Positions 39,708 through 47,290 of a stretch of 64,000 bases of DNA are shown here, piece after piece (position 1 is the stretch's first letter; each line of letters begins with the position of its first letter). The notes beneath the pieces were generated by a model. The model made no database searches and was not told the origin of the DNA. It worked only from the letters and a program-made list of their open reading frames with translations. This DNA comes from JAICJR01 sp963848495. GTDB taxonomy: Bacteria > Actinomycetota > Thermoleophilia > Solirubrobacterales > Thermoleophilaceae. The stretch covers positions 1,612,001 through 1,676,000 of the forward strand of contig CAWKDV010000004.1 of NCBI GenBank assembly GCA_963848495.1, given 5' to 3'. A program made the position numbers and the translations under genes.

Positions 39708-41147
39708 GGGCACCAGGCGGCTGCGCCCGCGCGGGCTGCGCTCCCGCCTCACGATCTGGATCGGCGCCATCCTGGTGCTCGCCGTGGGCGCCAGCTTCGT
39801 GGCGATCTACCGCGGCACCGGCCAGCAGCTGCGCGGGCAGCTCGACCGCGAGCTCCGCACCCAGGCCGGCTCGTTCGCCGTGCCGCTGAGCCAGTCGGAC
39901 AATACGCAGGAGGTCACCCGCCGCTACGTGACCCACCAGCCCTTCAGGGCCACCTCGCAGCTCCTGTTCGCCAAGCTGCATAACGGCTCGCATAGTGACC
40001 AACGAACCCGAGCTGCTCGGGCTGGCGGGAGCCGCCGACCCCGAGCGCGAGAGCCCTGCCACCCAGGCCATCGAGCAGCGGCAGGCGCGCGCCATCCGCG
40101 CGGCGCCCGACGGCTACTCCACGGTCACGACCCGGGACGTGGGCGAGATCAGGCTGTACGTGCGCCCGGTCATCCGCGGCGGCGTGCGCGTGGCCACGAT
40201 CGGCGTCGGCGAGTCGCTCGAACCGGTCGAGAAGGCCCAGCACGGTGTGGCCAAGACGTTCCTCCTCGCCGGCCTGTTCGTCCTGGCTGCCGCGGTGCTG
40301 GCAGGGTTCGCCGTGGCCTCCCGCGTGTCGAGTCCGCTGCGCCGGATGGCGGGCACGGCAGCGGCGGTGGACGCCGGCGCGATCTCGCACCGCATCGACA
40401 GCGACGACCTGGATGGCGAGATCAGGGTCCTCGCCGACTCGTTCAACCACATGCTCGACCGTCTCGACGACGCCTTCGGCCGCCAGCGCGCGTTCGTGTC
40501 CGACGCCTCGCACGAGCTGCGCACACCGCTCACGATCGTGCGCGGGCAGCTCGAGGTGCTGGCGCGGCAGCGCGAGGTGTCGGCCGAGGACGTGCAGCGC
40601 GTCACGCGGCTCGTGAGCGGCGAGATCGAGCGCATGGAGCGCCTCGTGGACGACCTCCTGCTGCTGGCCAAGACCGAGGAGGGCCGGCCGCTCGAGCGCC
40701 GCGACGTGGAGCTGCGCCCGTACGTCGACGAGCTGTTCGACGGCCTCAGCCTGAGCGCCGAGCGCCACTTCGAGCTCGGGCCGGTGAGCGACGTGACGCT
40801 GAACGTCGACCCGGACCGCCTCTCCCAGGTGATCCACAACCTGGCTCAGAACGCCGTGTCGCACACGGCGCACGGCGGGCTGGTCCGCCTCTCCGCCCAG
40901 GCCAACGGGCGCAAGGTGCTGTTCGCGGTGGAGGACGACGGGCCCGGAATCCCGCCCGAGGAGCGCGACCGCGTCTTCGACCGCTTCCACCGCACGGACT
41001 ACTCCCGCGTCCGCACGGACGGCGGGCAGCGGCCTGGGCCTGGCCATCGCGCGGGCGATCGTGGAGGCCCATGGCGGGCGCATCAGGGCCCGCGAATCGG
41101 CTGAGGGCGGCGCCCGGCTGGAATTTGACATCCCCCGGTCGGAGTAG
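39700..41147 (+). pseudogene. Sensor histidine kinase, two apparent frameshifts
   Basis: Partner of the response regulator. From GTG 39700: first transmembrane helix (about residues 15-38), an extracytoplasmic sensor, a frame change near 39980-39995, then second helix (LLAGLFVLAAAVLAGFAVA), HAMP, DHp domain with phospho-His in SDASHELRTPL, ATPase N box NLAQNAVSHTA and G1 box EDDGPGIP. A second change at the GGG run 41024-41026 is needed to reach GSGLGLAIARAIVEAHGG (G2 box) and the stop at 41145-41147. Both are corrected by dropping one base, giving 481 residues. All catalytic motifs survive, so sequence error is more likely than decay. Confidence 0.85.
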
Positions 41148-41191
41148 CCGATTTGGAGGAGGCGCAGCCCTCCTGTTGAACAAGCGTTGCT

Positions 41192-41764
41192 GTGAGCCAG
41201 CTCCTCGCTCTGTCCGAGGCGCTCGTGCGCAAGGACGCCCATACAGCGGTGCATTCCCGCAAGGTGGCGGACCTCGCTGAGCGCGTCGGCAATCGACTTG
41301 GAATGTTCGGTCAGCAGCTCCGTGCGCTCCGCTGGGCAGCGCTGCTCCACGACGTGGGCAAGATCGAGGTCCGCGACGAGGTGCTGCGCAAGCCTGGCGC
41401 GTTGACGCCCGAGGAGTTCGACGAGATCAAGGCGCACGCCGCCGCCGGCGCCGCGATGGTGGAGCGTGTGCCGTTCTTCGGCCGCGTGCACCCGCTGGTG
41501 CGCGCATCGCACGAGCGCTGGGACGGCGGCGGCTATCCCGACGGGCTGTCCGGCGAGGCCATCCCGCTCGGCGCGCGCGTGATCTGCGCCTGCGACGCCT
41601 TCGACGCGATGATCTCCGACCGCCCCTACAGGGGCGCGATGAGCCTGCGTGCCGCGATGGTCGAGCTGCGGGCCGCGGCGGGCAGCCAGTTCGACCCGGA
41701 CGTGGTCGAGGCGCTCGTCGCCGAGGTCAGCGTGGCGCCGCTTCGAGACGCCCGCATCGCCTGA
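41192..41764 (+). CDS. HD-GYP domain protein (c-di-GMP phosphodiesterase type), 190 aa
   Basis: Stand-alone HD-GYP domain: HSRKVADLAERVG (first His), LLHDVGKIEVRDEVL (HD), KAHAAAGAAMV, ASHERWDGGGYPDGLSGEAIP (GYP motif) and CDAFDAMISDRPYR. Metal-binding and GYP residues all look intact, so c-di-GMP hydrolysis is plausible. No receiver or sensor domain is attached, so regulation must come from a partner. GTG start, 44 bp after the kinase. With the GGDEF-EAL protein at 9.8 kb it is the second c-di-GMP turnover gene in the window. Confidence 0.88.
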   Translation: MSQLLALSEALVRKDAHTAVHSRKVADLAERVGNRLGMFGQQLRALRWAALLHDVGKIEVRDEVLRKPGALTPEEFDEIKAHAAAGAAMVERVPFFGRVHPLVRASHERWDGGGYPDGLSGEAIPLGARVICACDAFDAMISDRPYRGAMSLRAAMVELRAAAGSQFDPDVVEALVAEVSVAPLRDARIA

Positions 41765-41781
41765 ACCTGTAAAACGGCGGC

Positions 41782-43425
41782 GTGAGTCCAACCGGCGGCG
41801 AGTTGCTCGTGCGCGGCCTCGAGGCCGCGGGCGTCCGCGTGGTGTTCGGGCTGCCGGGCGTGCACAACCTGGCGGCCTGGAAGGCGCTGGCCGATTCGGA
41901 CGTGCGGCTCGTGGGCGTGCGGCACGAGCAGACGGCGGTCTACGCGGCCGACGGCTACGCCCGCGCGAGCGGCCGGCCGGGCGTGGCCATCGTCACCACC
42001 GGGCCGGGCGCCGCGAACACGCTGGGCGCGACGGGCGAGGCCTGGGCGTCCGGGTCGCCGGTGGTGGTGATCGCCACCGACATCCCCGCGGCGCTGCGGC
42101 GGCCGGGGGTCTACCGCGGCGTGCTGCACGAGGCCAGCGACCAGACGGCGATGTTCGCGCCGGTCACGAAGGAGACGATCCCCGTCCGCGATCCCGGCGA
42201 GCTCGGCCAGGCCGTGCGCCGTGCGCTCGAGACGGCACTGGCGCCGCCGAGCCGGCCGGTCTACCTCGAGGTGCCGACCGACCTGCTGTCGGCGGCGGCC
42301 GAGTCCGTTGCTGAGGACGAGGCCGCTCCGGCTGAGCTGCCGTTCCCAAGCGACGCCGAGCTCGACCGCGCAGCCGAGATCCTCAGCGCCGCCGAGCGGC
42401 CGCTCGTCTGGGCCGGCGGCGGCGCCCTGCGCGCGGACGCGGGCGCGGCTGTTGCGGCCCTGGCCGAGCGGCTCGGCGCGCCGGCGTTCACCACCTACAT
42501 GGCACGCGGCCTGCTCGGCGACGGCCACCCCTGCGCGGTCGGGCTGCCGCCCCACGTGCACCAGGCCGGCGCGCTCTGGGACGAGGCCGACGCGGTGCTG
42601 GCGATCGGCAGCGACTTCGACGGGATGATGACCCAGAACTGGGCGATGCCGAGGCCGCGTCACCTCGTGGCGATCAACGTCGACGCCGCCGATGCCGCCA
42701 AGAGCTACGAGCCCGAGCTGATCCTGCAGGGCGACGCCCGCGCCGTCGGCGAGGCGCTGGCCGAGCGGCTGCCGGACCGTGACCGCCTGGACGCCGTCGC
42801 CCGCCGTCTGATCGAGCTGCGCGCCCAGGCCTGGATGGAGCTGAAGCGGGAGCAGCCGGCCGAGATGGAGTTCGTCGAGGCGTTCGCCGATGCCGTCCCG
42901 CCGGAAGCCGTGGTGGTGGCCGACATGTGCATCCCCGGCTACTGGCTGGCCGCGCTCCACCCGGTGGCCGCGCCGCGCCACCTCGCCTACCCGATGGGCT
43001 GGGGCACGCTCGGCTTCGGCTTCCCGCTGTCGCTCGGCTCGGCGCTCGCGGGCGTCGGTCCGGCGGTCTGCGTCTGCGGCGACGGCGGCTTCCTGTTCGC
43101 CTGCGGCGAGCTGGCCACGGTGGCGCAGGAGCGGATCCCGCTCACGGTCGTGATCGTCGACGACGGCGGCTACGGCATGCTGCGCTTCGACCAGCGGCAC
43201 TCGGGCGACAAAACCTTCGGCGTCGACCTCGCCACGCCGGACTTCGGCGCGCTGGTGTCGTCGTTCGGGATCGAGAACGAGACAGTGGAAGGGCTCGGCG
43301 AGGAGTTCTCGGCGGCACTCGAGCGGCAGGTCGCGACGGCTGCTCCGACCGTGCTCGTGGCCCGCGCGGCGCTCGAGCCGCCGCCCACTACGTCGCCGCT
43401 CTGGTACCGCCGGCGCGCCCAGTAG
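41782..43425 (+). CDS. ThDP-dependent enzyme, acetolactate synthase-like, 547 aa
   Basis: Three-domain ThDP enzyme of the acetohydroxyacid synthase/benzoylformate decarboxylase group. N-terminal PYR domain (FGLPGVHNLAAW; catalytic Glu in GVRHEQTAVYAADGYAR), central domain, and PP domain with Mg-ThDP motif CGDGGFLFACGELATV ... VIVDDGGYGML. The usual Asn pair of the motif is replaced by Asp-Gly-type residues, as in several poorly characterised members. No acetolactate synthase small subunit or decarboxylase pathway genes are nearby. Product unknown. GTG start. Confidence 0.85.
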   Translation: MSPTGGELLVRGLEAAGVRVVFGLPGVHNLAAWKALADSDVRLVGVRHEQTAVYAADGYARASGRPGVAIVTTGPGAANTLGATGEAWASGSPVVVIATDIPAALRRPGVYRGVLHEASDQTAMFAPVTKETIPVRDPGELGQAVRRALETALAPPSRPVYLEVPTDLLSAAAESVAEDEAAPAELPFPSDAELDRAAEILSAAERPLVWAGGGALRADAGAAVAALAERLGAPAFTTYMARGLLGDGHPCAVGLPPHVHQAGALWDEADAVLAIGSDFDGMMTQNWAMPRPRHLVAINVDAADAAKSYEPELILQGDARAVGEALAERLPDRDRLDAVARRLIELRAQAWMELKREQPAEMEFVEAFADAVPPEAVVVADMCIPGYWLAALHPVAAPRHLAYPMGWGTLGFGFPLSLGSALAGVGPAVCVCGDGGFLFACGELATVAQERIPLTVVIVDDGGYGMLRFDQRHSGDKTFGVDLATPDFGALVSSFGIENETVEGLGEEFSAALERQVATAAPTVLVARAALEPPPTTSPLWYRRRAQ

Positions 43426-43462
43426 TGCGCGGCGAGCTCGCGTTTTCGGTATCACTGGGGCG

Positions 43463-44125
43463 GTGATCTCACACCGCGAGCAGGAACAGATGGTCGAGGA
43501 GCTGCGCGAGATCGAGTTTCCGATAGCCATGCGCGGCTACGACAGGGCCGCCGTGGACGCCTACGTGGAGCGCGTTCACCGCGTGATCGCGGAGCTCGAG
43601 ATCTCGCGCTCGCCCGAGGCCGCCGTGAAGAACGCGGTGGCGCAGGTGAGCGAGGAGACCCGTGGGATCCTCGAGCGCGCCCACGAGGCCGCCGAGGACA
43701 TCACCGCCCGCTCGCGGTCGCGCGCGGACGACCGCGTGCAGGAGGCGGAGCGAGAGGCGGCCGAGCTCACAGCCGGCGCCGAGCAGCGCGTGCGCGAGCT
43801 CGACGCCGACGCCGAGGCGATCTGGGCCGAGCGCCACCGCCTGCTCGAGGACGTGCGGCGAGTTGCCGAGCAGCTCGAGGCGCTCGTCGGCGAGGCCGAG
43901 TCGCGCTTCCCCGCCGCGCATCCCGCGGACCAGACGCGGGCCCTCGCCGAGGACGAGACCCACGCGCTGCCGGAGGAGGAGGGCCCCACCACAGCCGAGG
44001 AGACTCAGGAGTGGGACGTCGCGACCGAGCTGATGGAAGCCGAGGACGCCGACACGATCGCCGCCGAACCCCCGCCCGGGCCAGACGGCGAGTCCGCGGA
44101 GCGGGAGTTCGGCGAGGGGAGCTAG
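43463..44125 (+). CDS. DivIVA-like coiled-coil protein, 220 aa
   Basis: N-terminal DivIVA-type block (FPIAMRGYDRAAVDAYVERVHRVI, residues about 20-43), then a long coiled coil (about 55-150, rich in E/A/R heptads) and an acidic, disordered tail. DivIVA-family proteins mark curved membrane and organise cell wall growth and septation in Gram-positives. The acidic Glu/Pro-rich tail differs from canonical DivIVA, so it may be a SepIVA/DivIVA-domain relative. GTG start. It converges on the cyclase gene. Confidence 0.82.
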   Translation: MISHREQEQMVEELREIEFPIAMRGYDRAAVDAYVERVHRVIAELEISRSPEAAVKNAVAQVSEETRGILERAHEAAEDITARSRSRADDRVQEAEREAAELTAGAEQRVRELDADAEAIWAERHRLLEDVRRVAEQLEALVGEAESRFPAAHPADQTRALAEDETHALPEEEGPTTAEETQEWDVATELMEAEDADTIAAEPPPGPDGESAEREFGEGS

Positions 44126-44133
44126 CCGGCCGT

Positions 44134-44691
44134 CTACGCCGCATCGGCGACGGGCGCGACCAGCCGCAGGACCGGACGTGAAGTCATCGGCTCCGGGGCA
44201 TGGTTGGAGTGGACCTCCACTAGGTTGGTGATGTTCTTGAAGCTGATCGGGCCGAGCGGGGACAGGCGTCCCTCGGCGGCCGGCCCGGCGGCGCGACGGG
44301 CGGCCTCGGTGACGAGCAGCTCGCCGGCGCCGGCGGCGTCGCAGACGCGTGAGGCCAGGTTCACGGTGGCGCCCCACCAGTCGGCGCCGCGGTAGATCGC
44401 GGGGCCGGTGTGCACGCCGGCGTGCACGAGCGGGAGCGGCCCGTGCTCGCCGACGGCCGAGTGGAGGGCGATGCCGAGCTCGATGGCCGTGGCGGCGTCC
44501 GGGCAGTGGACCATGACGCCGTCGCCCGAGGTCTTGACCAGCGCGGCGCCGTGCTCGGCGGCCAGGTGCGCCACGTCTGAGGCGAAACGCAGCGCTATCT
44601 CAGCCGCGGCCTCGTCGCCCTCCAGCTCGGTGAGGGTGGAGTAGCCGGAGATGTCGGCGAAGAGGAAGGTGTGGAGGGCGGACGAGGCCAT
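44134..44691 (-). CDS. Class III adenylate/guanylate cyclase, 185 aa
   Basis: Single catalytic domain. First metal Asp in FLFADISGYSTL, substrate Lys and second metal Asp in VKTSGDGVMV, and transition-state Asn and Arg in GATVNLASRVCD. The conserved set suggests real cyclase activity; Lys plus the Thr of GATVN position favours ATP, but this is not certain. No sensor domain. ATG at 44691 chosen over a TTG two codons upstream. The upstream region is occupied by heptamer array F. Confidence 0.88.
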   Translation of the reverse strand: MASSALHTFLFADISGYSTLTELEGDEAAAEIALRFASDVAHLAAEHGAALVKTSGDGVMVHCPDAATAIELGIALHSAVGEHGPLPLVHAGVHTGPAIYRGADWWGATVNLASRVCDAAGAGELLVTEAARRAAGPAAEGRLSPLGPISFKNITNLVEVHSNHAPEPMTSRPVLRLVAPVADAA

Positions 44692-44734
44692 TTGCAAACT
44701 AGGCGTGACATTCGAGGGAACATCGTGACTTCTC

Positions 44735-44800
44735 GATCACTGATCACCGATCACCGATCACGGAAACGGCTCTGCGATCAGTGATCCGTGATCCGTGATC
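44735..44800. repeat. Heptamer-array palindrome F (GATCACC type)
   Basis: Left arm of four units (GATCACT, GATCACC twice, GATCACG; 44735-44762), loop GAAACGGCTC (44763-44772), right arm of four units (TGCGATC, AGTGATC, CGTGATC twice; 44773-44800). The TGA stop of the Dyp peroxidase (44799-44801, minus strand) uses its last bases. It lies between the peroxidase 3' end and the cyclase 5' end, both on the minus strand. Confidence 0.9.
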
Positions 44801-46130
44801 AGCGCCAGTACGCGCTCGCCAGGGCTCGCAGCGCGGCCAGGCCCGGCACGAAGAAATAGCCCCCGCCGCGGGTCGTCACGAACGACGAGAGGGGCTTCAG
44901 GTAGTGCGGTGGACTGCCCTGGATGGTCATGTGGCTGCCCGCGCCGCCCATGGTCAGCGGGTCGGGCTCCCCGCCCAGCCAGAAGGGGTCGCCGTCCAGC
45001 AGCCAGCTCGCCTGGACCAGCTCGAACTGGCGCGCCAGATCCGCCTGGTAGCAGACGAACACGAGGCCGCGCTCGCCGTCGCCCTGGTAGGGCATGCCGC
45101 GGCGGATGATGCGGTGGCGCTTGACGAGCTTGCCCTGGTAGCCGAGCGCGTCGCGCGGGTTGGCGCGGCGCACGTGCGCGCCCATCGGGCAGGCGCCGCG
45201 CGCGCCGGTGCCATAGCGGAAGTCGTTGATCGTCTCGGGGCTCGGCTCAGGGGCGCTCGGGGTGGGCGGCTGGTCGGTGAGCACGAGCGATCGGCCGTCG
45301 CGCCAGCGACCCACCATCCTGGCCGCGAGCTCCTCCTCGCTGAGCCCGAGCGGCCCGGCGGCGGCCCGGCGCAGGTAGTCGTGGAAGCCGTCGACGTCCT
45401 GCTCGAGCTTGCGCCAGACCATGTAGGAGCCGCTGTGGTCGAGCGGTGCCGGCGGCGCGGCCGGCAGCAGCCTGTCCTCGCCCCGATAGCCCAGCACGAA
45501 CTCGCCGGGCGCGAGCTCGCGCCAGCGGCCGAAGCGCAGCGGCGTGCCCATCCCGCGGCGCGTGCTCGGGCCGGCGTTGCCCCGGATCGAGGGCTGTGAG
45601 AAGCCGTCCGCGAAGCCGAAGTGCTCGCGGGCGTAGCCCCGCGGGTGATCCGGATCGGTGAGCAGCGCCGAGTCCTGGCGGAAGCGCAGCGGCGGCGCGG
45701 CGGCGACGAGCTCTGCCACGCGCTGCTCGCGCGCCGCCGCGTCGCGTGCCATCACGACCAGGAGCAGCTGCGGATCGCGCAGCTCCTCCTGCCACTGCTC
45801 GGGCGCACTGCGGTCGCTGTCGCCGAGCAGCTCCGAGCGCGCGGCCATCCCCTCCAGGAACGGCTGCGGGAAGCGCGTCAGGACCTGCTGGGGCAGCTCG
45901 AGGGCGCGCAGGCCGGCCGCGCTGACGGCGATGTTGAGCGTGGTGACCGGCTTGCCGCCCTGCCACGGCACGGCATCCGTGACCTCGTCGCAGAGCCCGG
46001 CGAGCCAGCGGCGCGCCTCGTGCGCATCCTCGATCTGGAAGAAGAGGTAGCTGCCCCAGCAGAAGTCGTTGCCGTACCCGCACAGGACATTCCCCTGCAA
46101 ATTGCGCTGATCCACCTGGTGGCCGCTCAT
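44799..46130 (-). CDS. Dyp-type peroxidase, 443 aa
   Basis: Heme peroxidase of the dye-decolorizing family: distal Asp motif FGFADGFSQPSIRG (GxxDG), proximal heme His in GAHVRRANPRD, and distal-side RRGMPYQGDGERGLVFVCYQADL. The length is that of larger (class C/V-like) members; no Tat or Sec signal is seen. ATG at 46130 overlaps the stop of the upstream gene (ATGA), so it is translated with a protein of unknown function. The C-terminus (ASAYWR) ends on the heptamer array. Confidence 0.92.
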   Translation of the reverse strand: MSGHQVDQRNLQGNVLCGYGNDFCWGSYLFFQIEDAHEARRWLAGLCDEVTDAVPWQGGKPVTTLNIAVSAAGLRALELPQQVLTRFPQPFLEGMAARSELLGDSDRSAPEQWQEELRDPQLLLVVMARDAAAREQRVAELVAAAPPLRFRQDSALLTDPDHPRGYAREHFGFADGFSQPSIRGNAGPSTRRGMGTPLRFGRWRELAPGEFVLGYRGEDRLLPAAPPAPLDHSGSYMVWRKLEQDVDGFHDYLRRAAAGPLGLSEEELAARMVGRWRDGRSLVLTDQPPTPSAPEPSPETINDFRYGTGARGACPMGAHVRRANPRDALGYQGKLVKRHRIIRRGMPYQGDGERGLVFVCYQADLARQFELVQASWLLDGDPFWLGGEPDPLTMGGAGSHMTIQGSPPHYLKPLSSFVTTRGGGYFFVPGLAALRALASAYWR

Positions 46131-47152
46131 CAGAACGTCGCCACCCAGGCGGCTCGCAGGGCCGTCGCGTCGAGCCCCTGGGAGCTCGCCGTGAAGGATC
46201 CGAAGCGCTCCGCCAGCTCCAGCGCCGCGCGCACCTCGGCGACGGTCACGCCGTCGTAGGCGTGGAACTTGAAGCCCGGCCTGACCTCGAACCCCCCGAG
46301 GTAGCGGGCGAACGCCTCGGCGTCGCCGCCGCGGAACCCGCAGCGCTGCCAAATCGCGTTCACGCGCGGCCCGAGCGCGCCGTGGAGCGCCGTCAGGAAG
46401 TCGCTCGGCGGGCCGTCGAACCAGGCGGAGAAGAGCAGGTACTGGTGTGGGTTGTCCGGCTGGCCGGGCGCCACCTCCAGCTGGTCGATGATCGTCCAGC
46501 GGGCGAAGTGCGTGACGTCCGGGACCGGCGTCGGCGCGTGGCGCAGGAGCTCGATGCCCACCCCCACCTCGCCCCGGCCGCCCGCCTCGATCGGGATCAA
46601 GAAGGTGAGGCTGCCGGTGTGCTTCGTGGGGGTCGCGCGAGGGTTGGGGTTGCGGATCGCCTGCACCCGCTCGAGCAGGCGCTGGTAAGCGCCGCGGAAC
46701 TCCTCCGGGCTCTGCGGCGCCTGGAAGGCACGCACCTGGCGCCGCAGCTCGAGCGCCGTGCGGATCGACTTGGTCGAGGCGTTCGGGTAGGCCGAGTAGT
46801 AGTGGTGGATGGGCAGCTTGCGGTCGTTCACGTACTGCTGGAAGCGGCCCACCCGGCGCGGGTTGGGGAACCCGTAGGCGCCCAGCCAATTGACCTGCAG
46901 CCCGCCCGGGATGATCAGCGCGAAGACCTCCAAGTAGCGGTCGCTCTCGTTGTCGAAGTTGGTCTCGAAGAGCAGGTACGGCCAGGGCAGGCGCAGGACT
47001 AGCGACCAGCGGGCGAAGCCGATCATCGACAGCTCCACCAGCCGCTCGAGCGGGCCCGGCCGGCGATTGCCCAGTCGCAGGTAGGGCGCTATCGCGAAGT
47101 AGAAGCGCAGCCAGACGGCCCAGATCTTCCGAATCGGGGAGATCGTGGCCAT
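46130..47152 (-). CDS. Hypothetical partner of Dyp peroxidase, 340 aa
   Basis: Not recognised. ATG at 47152 gives MATISPIRK; a GTG at 47203 adds 17 residues. It begins with an amphipathic/hydrophobic N-terminus (IWAVWLRFYFAIAPYLR), then blocks such as YLLFETNFDNESDRYLEVFALIIPGGL and QYLLFSAWFDGPPSDFLTALHGAL, where the repeated YLLF..NFD/WFDG pattern suggests two similar alpha-beta (ferredoxin-like) halves like the fold of Dyp peroxidases, but no heme His motif is visible. It overlaps the peroxidase start, so the products probably act together. N-terminal aromatic/basic patch suggests membrane association. Confidence 0.7.
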   Translation of the reverse strand: MATISPIRKIWAVWLRFYFAIAPYLRLGNRRPGPLERLVELSMIGFARWSLVLRLPWPYLLFETNFDNESDRYLEVFALIIPGGLQVNWLGAYGFPNPRRVGRFQQYVNDRKLPIHHYYSAYPNASTKSIRTALELRRQVRAFQAPQSPEEFRGAYQRLLERVQAIRNPNPRATPTKHTGSLTFLIPIEAGGRGEVGVGIELLRHAPTPVPDVTHFARWTIIDQLEVAPGQPDNPHQYLLFSAWFDGPPSDFLTALHGALGPRVNAIWQRCGFRGGDAEAFARYLGGFEVRPGFKFHAYDGVTVAEVRAALELAERFGSFTASSQGLDATALRAAWVATF

Positions 47153-47206
47153 CGCCGACCAGCGTCCACAGCGCTCGGGATGGCGGTCCATGGGCAGGCG
47201 CACGCT

Positions 47207-47220
47207 AACCCACTCGGGTT
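47207..47220. promoter_or_regulatory. Inverted repeat in the divergent region before the ATPase gene
   Basis: AACCC-ACTC-GGGTT, a perfect 5-bp dyad between two divergent genes, hence upstream of both and more likely an operator than a terminator. Confidence 0.35.
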
Positions 47221-47290
47221 CTGTTGAGCAAATCTCGGGGGCGGCTGACGTGCCCAGACGGGCCTAGACTGAGCACGTGGAGGGCTTACC

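Noticed and set aside
1449..44800. Heptamer arrays read as CRISPR arrays or minisatellites
   Set aside because: Units are 7 bp with no spacers, and palindromic arms with a fixed loop are unlike both.
46131..46889. Upstream extension of the Dyp peroxidase frame to 46889
   Set aside because: It is a wrong-frame reading of the partner gene; the ATG at 46130 overlapping the partner stop is the natural start.
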